Under the pieces are notes generated by a model, which was not told the DNA's origin, ran no database searches, and was given only the letters and a program-made list of their open reading frames with translations. Positions 57,408 through 64,000 of a stretch of DNA of 64,000 bases are shown here, piece after piece (position 1 is the stretch's first letter; the number at the start of each line of letters is the position of its first letter). Both the position numbers and the translations under genes were made by a program. Origin of the DNA: Thermomonas haemolytica (GTDB taxonomy: Bacteria; Pseudomonadota; Gammaproteobacteria; Xanthomonadales; Xanthomonadaceae); the NCBI RefSeq assembly GCF_004346265.1, contig NZ_SMAP01000001.1, positions 248,001-312,000 of the forward strand, given 5' to 3'.

Positions 57408-58786
57408 CGCGCGCCCCCCGCCCCGCTGCGCAGCTGCTCGCGCTCCACCAGCAGCGCCGCCGCCAGCTCGGGCTCGGCAACCTCGAACTGCTCGCCGCGA
57501 CGCAGGTCCTTCACCGCCACCACGCCGCGCGCGGCCTCGTCCTCGCCGCGCAGGACGACGAAGCGGATGCCGGCCTTGTCGGCATATTCCATCTGCTTCT
57601 TCAGCTTGCGCGGCTCCAGCTGGGTCTCCACGTTCAATCCGGCGGCACGCAGCCGCTGCGACAGCGCCAGCGCGTGCTCCAGCCCGGCGTCGTCCAGCAG
57701 CGCCACCAGCACGTCCACGGAACTGTCGGCGGTCTGCACCAGCCCGGCGTCCTTCAGCTGGAAGAACAGGCGGGTCAGGCCGATGGAGATGCCCACGCCC
57801 GGCAGCTTCGACTTGGTGTAGTGCCCGGCCAGGTTCTCGTAGCGCCCGCCCGAACAGATCGAGCCGATCTGCGGATACGCGTTCAGCGTGGTCTCGTAGA
57901 CCACGCCGGTGTAGTAGTCCAGCCCGCGCGCAATGGAAAGATTCAGCGCATAGCGCGACTCCGCCACGCCCAGCGCCTTCATCTGGTTGAGGATGTCGCG
58001 CAGCTCCGCGCGGCCCTCCTCGAACAGCGGCGTGCCGGCGCCCAGCGCGTCGAGCTTGGCCAGCGCGTCGGCATGCCCGTGCGAGCGCACTTGCGAGAAC
58101 GCCATCAGGCGATCGATGACGTCGGCGGCCAGGCCGAAGCCCTCGCCCGCCAGGGTCGCGCGCACGGCATCGCCGCCGCGCTTGTCCAGCTTGTCCAGCT
58201 CGCGCAGCACCAGCATCTGCGCCTCACCGATGATGCCAAGCCCCTCGAAATAGCCGCGCAGCAGCTTGCGGTGGTTGAGCTGGATGGTGAACTCGCCGAT
58301 CGCCATGCGCTCGAACACGGCCGCGATCACCGCCGGCAGCTCGGCATCGAAGCGCGGCGACAGCGTGTCCTTGCCGATCACGTCGATGTCGCACTGGTAG
58401 AACTCGCGGAAGCGCCCACGCTGGGCGCGCTCGCCGCGGTACACGCGCTGCATCTGGTAGCGGCGGAAAGGGAAGGCAAGCTCGTGCTCGTGTTCGGCCA
58501 CGTAGCGCGCCAGCGGCACGGTCAGGTCGAAGCGCAGCGCCAGCTCGGGCAAGCCCTCGCCGCCCTTCTCCAGCGCGCCGGTGGACTGCACGAAATAGAC
58601 CTGGCGCTCGGTCTCGCCGCCGGACTTGGTCAGCAGCACCTCCGAGAGCTCCATCACCGGGGTCTCCACCGGCAGGAAGCCGAAACGCTCGAAGGTCTGG
58701 CGGATGATGTCCAGCATGCGCTGGAACGCGATCTGGTCGCGCGGCAGCAGTTCCATCACCCCGGCGGGGGTACGCGGCTTGATCAA
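57404..58786 (-). CDS. hisS: Histidyl-tRNA synthetase
   Basis: A 460-aa class II synthetase. Motif 2 is [20 protein letters not shown], the histidine-A loops are [17 protein letters not shown] and [13 protein letters not shown], motif 3 is [13 protein letters not shown], and a C-terminal anticodon-binding domain follows. It charges tRNA-His. It is translationally coupled (ATGA) to the ammonia-lyase. Confidence 0.95.
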   Translation of the reverse strand: MIKPRTPAGVMELLPRDQIAFQRMLDIIRQTFERFGFLPVETPVMELSEVLLTKSGGETERQVYFVQSTGALEKGGEGLPELALRFDLTVPLARYVAEHEHELAFPFRRYQMQRVYRGERAQRGRFREFYQCDIDVIGKDTLSPRFDAELPAVIAAVFERMAIGEFTIQLNHRKLLRGYFEGLGIIGEAQMLVLRELDKLDKRGGDAVRATLAGEGFGLAADVIDRLMAFSQVRSHGHADALAKLDALGAGTPLFEEGRAELRDILNQMKALGVAESRYALNLSIARGLDYYTGVVYETTLNAYPQIGSICSGGRYENLAGHYTKSKLPGVGISIGLTRLFFQLKDAGLVQTADSSVDVLVALLDDAGLEHALALSQRLRAAGLNVETQLEPRKLKKQMEYADKAGIRFVVLRGEDEAARGVVAVKDLRRGEQFEVAEPELAAALLVEREQLRSGAGGAR

Positions 58787-58891
58787 GGCAAGGCTCCGGG
58801 AAGGTCGCGGAAAGCCGCTAGTTTAGCGGGCACGGCCACCTTCCCGCCGCCGCCGGCAGCGACCGGCACCGGGAAAATCACGCCCACCCCC

Positions 58892-58920
58892 TTGCCGTCG
58901 ACGCGGCATGCCCCTAGAAT
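58892..58920 (+). promoter_or_regulatory. tRNA-Pro promoter
   Basis: TTGCCG (58892-58897), 17 bases, TAGAAT (58915-58920). The expected start at about 58927 lies 9 bases before the mature tRNA. Confidence 0.65.
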
Positions 58921-58935
58921 GCGCGGCTCTGCCGT

Positions 58936-59012
58936 CGGGGTGTAGCTCAGCCTGGTAGAGCGCTACGTTCGGGACGTAGAAGTCGCAGGTTCAAATCCTG
59001 TCTCCCCGACCA
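58936..59012 (+). tRNA. tRNA-Pro (CGG)
   Basis: A full cloverleaf of 77 bases: acceptor CGGGGTG / CTCCCCG with the T-T at position 6-67, D arm GCTCAGCCTGGTAGAGC, anticodon arm CTACG-TTCGGGA-CGTAG (anticodon CGG), T arm GCAGG-TTCAAAT-CCTGT, and encoded CCA. Confidence 0.95.
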
Positions 59013-59035
59013 ACTCCCATCCCGGATGGGACACG

Positions 59036-59060
59036 AAAAACCGCCGCAAGGCGGTTTTTT
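59036..59060 (+). terminator. Terminator after tRNA-Pro
   Basis: CCGCC-GCAA-GGCGG with A5 before and T6 after, 24 bases behind the tRNA. Confidence 0.88.
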
Positions 59061-59061
59061 C

Positions 59062-60771
59062 ATGCCCGTGGCATGGCCCGCCTCCCGGCCGGCACGACAC
59101 CGGCATGACCCGCTACCGCCCGCTTTTGCGTTGCCTGAAGGCAACCGCAGCGCAGGCATCCCCGTGCAGGCATCCCCTTCCGTTCCTCCCCGGCTGTACC
59201 GCGCCTCGCTGCTGCGCCAGTGGACCTTGCGCGTGGTGGTGCCGCTGGCGCTGGCCACGGTGGTCGCATTCGCGCTGCTGGCCTATGCGGCATGGCCGGA
59301 AGGCGCGCCGCCGCTGGCGCTCTGGCGCGGCGGGCTGTTGCTGCTGGCGGCCTTGGCCTGGGTGGTGGCCCTGAGCTGGGGCATCGCCATGCGCGTGGCC
59401 AAGCCGCTGGCGGAGCTCACCGAGGCCGTGGAACGGCTCGGGTGCGGCGAGTGTGTGTACCTGCAACCAGCAGCGCAAGGCGGCGCGATTGCACGCCTGC
59501 AGGCCGGCATCAACCAGGCGTCGCAGGCCCTGGCCAGTGCCCGCAACCGGATGCAGAGCGAGCTGGGACGCACCAGCATCGAGCTGGCGGACAAGCACGC
59601 CAAGCTGGAAGCCGCCAGCCGTGCGCGCTCGCGGCTACTGGCCGCCGCCAGCCACGACCTGCGCCAGCCCCTGTATGCGCTGACCCTGTTCTCTTCCACC
59701 CTGCGCGCCGGCGAGACCGACCCCGTGCGGCTGGAGCGGATCCGCCACATCGAGGAATGCGTGGCCTCGCTGGACCAGCTGTTCTCGGAACTGCTGGACC
59801 TGTCCCGGCTGGAAGCCGGCAGCATGCGTGCGCAGCCGGTCGCCGTGCGGCTGGATGAGGTGTTCGACGAGGCCAGCCGCAACTTCCGCATGCTGGCCGA
59901 GTCCCGCGGCCTGCGGCTGGTGCTGCGCAAGACCGATGCCTGGGTGTACTGCGACCGCACGATGCTGGCGCGCATCCTCAACAACCTGATCAGCAACGCG
60001 CTGCGCTATACCGACAGCGGCGGCGTGCTGGTTGGCGTGCGCCACCAGAATGATGGGCGGGTCCGCATCGATGTCTGGGACACCGGCTGCGGGATCGCCC
60101 CGGAGCACCAGCAGCGGGTGTTCGAGGAGTTCTACCAGGTGCGCTCGCCGGCGGGACGCACCGGCGAGGGCGCGCGCGGCCTGGGACTGGGGCTGGCCAC
60201 GGTACGCCGGCTGGTCGATCTCATCGGCGGTCGCATCGCGCTGGCATCGCGGCCCGGCAAGGGCACCCGGGTCGCGCTCTGGCTGGACGCCTGTGCACCG
60301 GCGCAGCGCACTCCTGCTCCTGCACTCGACATGCCTCTGGACATCAGTGGTCTGCGCGTACTGGCCATCGACGACGAGCCCGGCATCCTGCAGGGCCTGC
60401 GCACCCTGCTCGCGGAATGGGGCTGCGACGTGCGCGCGGCCGCCAGCCCGGCCGAGGCGCTGGAACAGTTGCGCGGCTGGTTCGGCCCGCCCGACCTGGT
60501 GATCAGCGATCTCCACCTGGGCGATGGGCCGGACGGACTGGAAGCCCTGCAGGCGATCGCCCGCCAGCTTGGCGAAGACCCGCACCGGCCCAGCTTCGCC
60601 CGCCTGCTGGTGACCGGCGAAACCCGGCGCGACCGGGTGGACGCGATCGCCGCCCGCCAGATCCCGGTGCTGTTCAAGCCGGTCCAGCCGCCGCGCCTGC
60701 GTGAAGCCATGCTGGCCGCGGTGCTGGCGGCGCGCGCACGCCGCGATACGCCCCTTACGGAGCACGCATGA
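59062..60771 (+). CDS. Hybrid sensor histidine kinase/response regulator
   Basis: Up to 569 aa. Two membrane helices (VVVPLALATVVAFALLAYAA and LLLLAALAWVVALSWGIA) enclose a short periplasmic loop, followed by a HAMP-like region. The HisKA box is LLAAASHDLRQPLYAL and the HATPase boxes are NNLISNALRYT, DTGCGIAP and GLGLGLATVRRL. A receiver domain has the acid pair IDDE, phospho-Asp in LVISDLHLGD and Lys in VLFKPVQPP. The ATG at 59062 lies on the tRNA terminator, so the GTG at 59164 (residue VQASPSVPPRL) is a likely true start. It overlaps the methyltransferase gene by four bases. Confidence 0.88.
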   Translation: MPVAWPASRPARHRHDPLPPAFALPEGNRSAGIPVQASPSVPPRLYRASLLRQWTLRVVVPLALATVVAFALLAYAAWPEGAPPLALWRGGLLLLAALAWVVALSWGIAMRVAKPLAELTEAVERLGCGECVYLQPAAQGGAIARLQAGINQASQALASARNRMQSELGRTSIELADKHAKLEAASRARSRLLAAASHDLRQPLYALTLFSSTLRAGETDPVRLERIRHIEECVASLDQLFSELLDLSRLEAGSMRAQPVAVRLDEVFDEASRNFRMLAESRGLRLVLRKTDAWVYCDRTMLARILNNLISNALRYTDSGGVLVGVRHQNDGRVRIDVWDTGCGIAPEHQQRVFEEFYQVRSPAGRTGEGARGLGLGLATVRRLVDLIGGRIALASRPGKGTRVALWLDACAPAQRTPAPALDMPLDISGLRVLAIDDEPGILQGLRTLLAEWGCDVRAAASPAEALEQLRGWFGPPDLVISDLHLGDGPDGLEALQAIARQLGEDPHRPSFARLLVTGETRRDRVDAIAARQIPVLFKPVQPPRLREAMLAAVLAARARRDTPLTEHA

Positions 60772-62306
60772 GTCAGGCCTTCAGCTACGACGCGGTGGAA
60801 TACCCGGCGCACGTCTATCCCCAGCTGCATCCGTCGCGGCTGGCCGCGATCGCCCGCCTGCACGGCGTGGAGGCGGCCTCCCCGACCGGCTGCCGGCTGC
60901 TGGAAGTCGGCTGCGGCGACGGGCTGCAGTTGCTCACCCTGGCGCTGGCCTATCCAGGCGCGCGCTTCGTCGGGATCGACCTGTCGGCCACGGCCATCGC
61001 CCGCGGCGAAGCGCTGCGTCAGGCGCTGGGGCTGGACAACCTGCAGCTCGTCGCAGGCGACCTGCTGGCCTGGTCGCCTGCCCCGCCCGGGTTCGACTAC
61101 GTGATCGCCCACGGCTTCTACTCCTGGGTGCCGGAGGCTGTGCGCCAGCGCCTGCTGGAAGTGTGCCGCGACCACCTCGCCCCCGCCGGCATCGCCTGCA
61201 TCAGCTACAACGCCCTGCCCGGCTGCCATCTGCGGCGGATGCTGTGGGACGTGCTGAAGTTCCATGCCGGCGCCAGCCCCGACCCGGCCACGCGCATCGC
61301 GCGCGCACAGGAATGCCTGCAGCTGCTGCAGGCCGGCCTGCCCGCCGACAACCGCTATTCCACCGCGCTGGCCGGCGAGATCGAGGAATTGCAGGACCGG
61401 CTCAACCCCAGCGTGCTGTTCCATGACGACCTGGCCGAGCTCAACCAGCCGTTCACCCTGGACGCCTTCATTCGCGAGGCACGCGCGCACGGGCTGGAGT
61501 TCGTGGCGGAAGCCTCCTACCACGAGATGTCGCTGCGCAACGCCGGCGAAGCCGTGCGTCCACTGCTGGAAACCCTCGCAGCCGACGACGTGGTCAGCAA
61601 GGAGCAATACCTGGACTACCTCACTGGCCGCCGCTTCCGCCAGACCCTGCTGTGCCGGGGCGAAGCCGCGCCCGCGCCGCAGCCGCGCGCCTCCGAAGTG
61701 GAACGATTGGAGCTGGTCTCGGCCCTGATGCCGGACGCAGTTACGCCCGACGCGCAGGGCGCGCTGCGTTTCTCGCGCCCCGGCAGTGGCGGCGTGCGGA
61801 CCGACCATCCGGTCATGCAGGCCCTGTTGAAACTTGCTGGGCCGCGCCATCCTCAGCCACAGCCGTTGCCTGCGCTGCTCGACGAGGCGCGCGCGGCCGC
61901 CGGCAGCCAGCAACCGCGCGAAGCCGACCTGGAGACCGCTTGCCGCTTCCTGTTGCGCGCATTCGAAGTCGGAATCGTGGAACTGCACTGCGATGCACCG
62001 CGCTTCGCGGCGGACGCCGGTCCGCGCCCATTGGCCAGCCCGCTGGCACGTCTGCAGGCACAGGCCGGGGCCAGCCTGGTCGCCAGCCTGCGTCCAAGCA
62101 TGGTCAGCCTGGACGACGCCTACAGCCGCGCGCTGCTGGCGCTGCTGGACGGGCAGCGCGACCGCGCGGCGCTGCTGGACGCACTGCGCCCGCTATTGGA
62201 AGCGAATACCGGCGACGGTCGCAAAGCGCAGTCGCAGCATGCGCAGGAACTGGAAACCACCCTGCAGGGCATGGCCTCGCTGGGCCTGCTGTGCGCGACC
62301 GCGTGA
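60768..62306 (+). CDS. SAM-dependent methyltransferase with regulatory domain
   Basis: A 512-aa protein. The N-terminal methyltransferase domain has motif I LLEVGCGDGLQLL, the acidic residue VGIDLSA and IAHGFYSWVPEAVR. The middle region (about 220-300) fits the methyltransferase regulatory domain family, and a winged-helix-like C-terminus follows. This layout is known from protein lysine methyltransferases acting on outer-membrane proteins. ATGA overlap with the kinase gene means the two are co-translated and perhaps functionally linked. Confidence 0.82.
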   Translation: MSQAFSYDAVEYPAHVYPQLHPSRLAAIARLHGVEAASPTGCRLLEVGCGDGLQLLTLALAYPGARFVGIDLSATAIARGEALRQALGLDNLQLVAGDLLAWSPAPPGFDYVIAHGFYSWVPEAVRQRLLEVCRDHLAPAGIACISYNALPGCHLRRMLWDVLKFHAGASPDPATRIARAQECLQLLQAGLPADNRYSTALAGEIEELQDRLNPSVLFHDDLAELNQPFTLDAFIREARAHGLEFVAEASYHEMSLRNAGEAVRPLLETLAADDVVSKEQYLDYLTGRRFRQTLLCRGEAAPAPQPRASEVERLELVSALMPDAVTPDAQGALRFSRPGSGGVRTDHPVMQALLKLAGPRHPQPQPLPALLDEARAAAGSQQPREADLETACRFLLRAFEVGIVELHCDAPRFAADAGPRPLASPLARLQAQAGASLVASLRPSMVSLDDAYSRALLALLDGQRDRAALLDALRPLLEANTGDGRKAQSQHAQELETTLQGMASLGLLCATA

Positions 62307-62445
62307 GCCCATCCCATCCGCAAGCACCAGCGCATCGACGCATGCAGATGCCCACCGGCACGCGTGCACGATCGGATGCGAAGCCCGTTGACCGGCGCCC
62401 GACACATCGCAGGCGCCTCGCGGGACCAGCCGCGACCCGCCCGCA
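62307..62445. other. Intergenic stretch between methyltransferase and tssE genes
   Basis: Convergent gene ends. I see no gene, tRNA or clear terminator in these 139 bases; only weak hairpins. Confidence 0.5.
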
Positions 62446-62886
62446 TCAGCGCACGATGTAAGTCTGGGTATTGAGCTGCAGCACCGCGTCGAACTGGACC
62501 TTCTCGTTGTCTTCGCCCAGCTCCATCAATGCATCCACCCGGAAGCGCAGGGCGCGATCCAGCTCCTTCTGCGGTTCCAGGGTCACGCGCACCCGGGTCA
62601 GGCGCGACTCGTGCAGCGCAATGGCCTGTTCCAGCGCGCGCCGGATGCGGTCGCGATCGTGCGGGCTGAGCAGGCTGTATGACGAAAAATCCGGGATGCC
62701 GTACGTCAGCGAGGAGCCACGGCATTCCTTGAAGACCTCCGGGATCAGCCGAGCCCCTTCCGAGCGCGTATTGAGCAGCGCCTCCAGGTCGCGAGAGACC
62801 TCATTGCGCATCTCCAGCATCGATGGCCGGCGCCCCCCGTCTTCCGGGAGGGCGTCGGCCACCAGCCGATTGATCAAGCCGCGCAT
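62446..62886 (-). CDS. tssE: T6SS baseplate subunit TssE
   Basis: A 146-aa gp25-like protein with RDLEALLNTRSEGARLIPEV and YGIPDFSSYSLLSPHDRDRI, the family signature, and RVDALMELG near the end. It is a wedge component of the type VI secretion baseplate. It is the last gene of the visible cluster in the leftward direction. Confidence 0.92.
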   Translation of the reverse strand: MRGLINRLVADALPEDGGRRPSMLEMRNEVSRDLEALLNTRSEGARLIPEVFKECRGSSLTYGIPDFSSYSLLSPHDRDRIRRALEQAIALHESRLTRVRVTLEPQKELDRALRFRVDALMELGEDNEKVQFDAVLQLNTQTYIVR

Positions 62887-62923
62887 GGCCCGCGCCCCGA
62901 CCCCGGCTCAACCCGCCGCCGCG

Positions 62924-63412
62924 TCACGCGGCGGTGTTCTTGGCGCGGTCCACGGTGACCACGGTATTGCCCTCCAGGCTGCCCTTGTCGCCCTGCTTCT
63001 TGTACTCCCACTTGAACTTGGTGGGCGACAGGGTGAGGGTTTCGTAGAACTCGCCGTCCTGGCCACCGCTGATCGCCAGCCCGGTGACGTAGATCTTCTC
63101 GAAATCGTAGGTCTGGTAATCCTGCTGGCCGGCCGAACCGCCGGCCTTGCGGAAAATCACCTTGCCCTTGGCGATGTGCTCGCCGGTCGCGGCGAACTTG
63201 GCCAGCACCGGCGAGGCAAGGTCCACCTTCTTGGTGACGGTGAAGTCGCTGAACACCGCCTTGCCGACGCCGCCACCACCGCCGGTGGCCATGTTGGAGG
63301 CACTATGCACGCCCCACTGGAAGCTTTGGATCTCGATCTTGTCCTTGTGCTTGGCGTCGGTGGACTCGCCCTTCACGCCGTCGAGCTCCAGGAACCCGTC
63401 AACTGTTGCCAT
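62924..63412 (-). CDS. hcp: T6SS tube protein Hcp (TssD)
   Basis: A 162-aa beta-barrel protein with GVKGESTDAKHKDKIEIQSF and the segment DFTVTKKVDLASPVLAKFAA, conserved in Hcp. Hexamers stack into the inner tube and are secreted. A Gly run (TGGGGGVGKA) marks the extended loop. It lies between tssE and tssC as in many clusters. Confidence 0.93.
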   Translation of the reverse strand: MATVDGFLELDGVKGESTDAKHKDKIEIQSFQWGVHSASNMATGGGGGVGKAVFSDFTVTKKVDLASPVLAKFAATGEHIAKGKVIFRKAGGSAGQQDYQTYDFEKIYVTGLAISGGQDGEFYETLTLSPTKFKWEYKKQGDKGSLEGNTVVTVDRAKNTAA

Positions 63413-63493
63413 GGCTGTTTCTCCTGACTATGGGAATGGAATAGGAAATGGGGAATCGGGAATGGATTGGCTGGATTTACCGCGGGAACCGGG

Positions 63494-64000
63494 TCAGCGC
63501 GCCGACTTGGGCAGCTCGGCCACCAGCCGCAGCGAGACGCTCAGCTCGTCCAGCTGGTAATGCGGCCGCAGGAACGCGACCGACTTGTAGGCGCCCGGCT
63601 TGCCCGGCACCTCGGCCACCTCGATCCGCGCTTCGCGCAGCGGGTACATCGCCTTGGATTCCTGCGAGGCGTTGTCGTCCAGCAGCACGTACTGCGAGAT
63701 CCAGTTGTTGAGGAACAGCTCGACGCTGGACTTGCTGGCGAAGCTGCCGATCTTGTCGCGCATCATCGACTTCAGGTAATGCGCGATGCGGCTCACCGCG
63801 AAGATGTACTGCAGCTGCGAGGACAGCCGCGCATTGGCGTTGGCGGCGTCGGTGTTGTACTCCTTGGCCTTCTGCACCGACTGGGTGGAGAAGAACGCCG
63901 CGTAGTCGGTGCCCTTGCAGTGCACCAGCGGGATCAGCCCCAGGTCGGCCAGTTCCTTCTCTCGGCGATCGGTGATGGCGATCTCGGTGGGGCACTTCAG
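63494..64000 (-). CDS. tssC: T6SS sheath protein TssC, C-terminal part (cut by window)
   Basis: The last 168 codons are present, from LKCPTEIAITDRREKELADL at the window edge. Conserved TssC parts are FAVSRIAHYLKSMMRDKIGS, LNNWISQYVLLDD and the end DELSVSLRLVAELPKSA. With TssB it forms the contractile sheath around Hcp. The start lies beyond 64000. Confidence 0.92.
   Translation of the reverse strand: MKCPTEIAITDRREKELADLGLIPLVHCKGTDYAAFFSTQSVQKAKEYNTDAANANARLSSQLQYIFAVSRIAHYLKSMMRDKIGSFASKSSVELFLNNWISQYVLLDDNASQESKAMYPLREARIEVAEVPGKPGAYKSVAFLRPHYQLDELSVSLRLVAELPKSAR

Noticed and set aside
1-64000. CRISPR array or restriction-modification genes
   Set aside because: I saw no regularly spaced direct repeats of CRISPR type and no methylase or endonuclease motifs apart from the general SAM motif in the methyltransferase at 60768.

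Overview
High-GC chromosomal DNA of a gammaproteobacterium, most likely a member of the Xanthomonadaceae (Lysobacter/Luteimonas/Thermomonas type). The evidence is the strong G/C third-position bias, the his operon headed by a TrpR-like regulator, a Tat-exported HiPIP, EfpL, and the SerA/D-2-hydroxyglutarate dehydrogenase pair. The genus is an inference from gene content.

Region 1 (169-33552) is a complete Mu-like transposable prophage of 33,384 bp inserted in a GNAT acetyltransferase gene. A 5-bp duplication (ACGGC, 164-168 and 33553-33557) flanks it, and removing the phage plus one copy restores the acetyltransferase reading frame. Nearly all phage genes read leftward. From right to left they are: an XRE repressor (the only rightward control gene), an operator/early-promoter region, Ner-like protein, transposase A, ATPase B, small early genes with Gam and GemA, and a Mor-family activator. 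Then come two integron-type gene cassettes with attC sites, lysis genes (SAR lysozyme, Rz/Rz1), Mu-type packaging and head genes, and a lambda-type tail (tube, G/GT frameshift chaperones, tape measure, M-L-K-I-J) ending in fibre genes. It is therefore a siphovirus-like transposable phage with Mu replication and head and a lambda-like tail tip. An 18-bp palindrome lies before both the lysozyme and the protease genes, the places where Mu has its late promoters Plys and PI.

The most unusual parts are inside the prophage: the cassettes in the middle operon; a rightward two-helix membrane-protein gene opposite the tail operon; a promoter-like site followed by tRNA-like structures between the two head-morphogenesis genes; a carbohydrate-binding-like insertion splitting the tail-tip L protein; and a well-coded ORF overprinted on the transposase linker.

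Region 2 (33558-64000) is host chromosome. It holds an SDR, efpL, a GNAT, divergent D-2-hydroxyglutarate dehydrogenase and serA, a NUDIX hydrolase, an amino-acid permease, a HiPIP, a methionine-salvage cluster (class II aldolase, mtnB, mtnD, mtnC), a secreted phosphoesterase and a membrane diguanylate cyclase. A large leftward histidine block follows: hisS and an enlarged histidine ammonia-lyase, then hisR-hisGDCBHAF-hisIE. After it come tRNA-Pro(CGG), a hybrid histidine kinase, a methyltransferase, and the start of a type VI secretion cluster (tssE, hcp, tssC) cut by the window edge.
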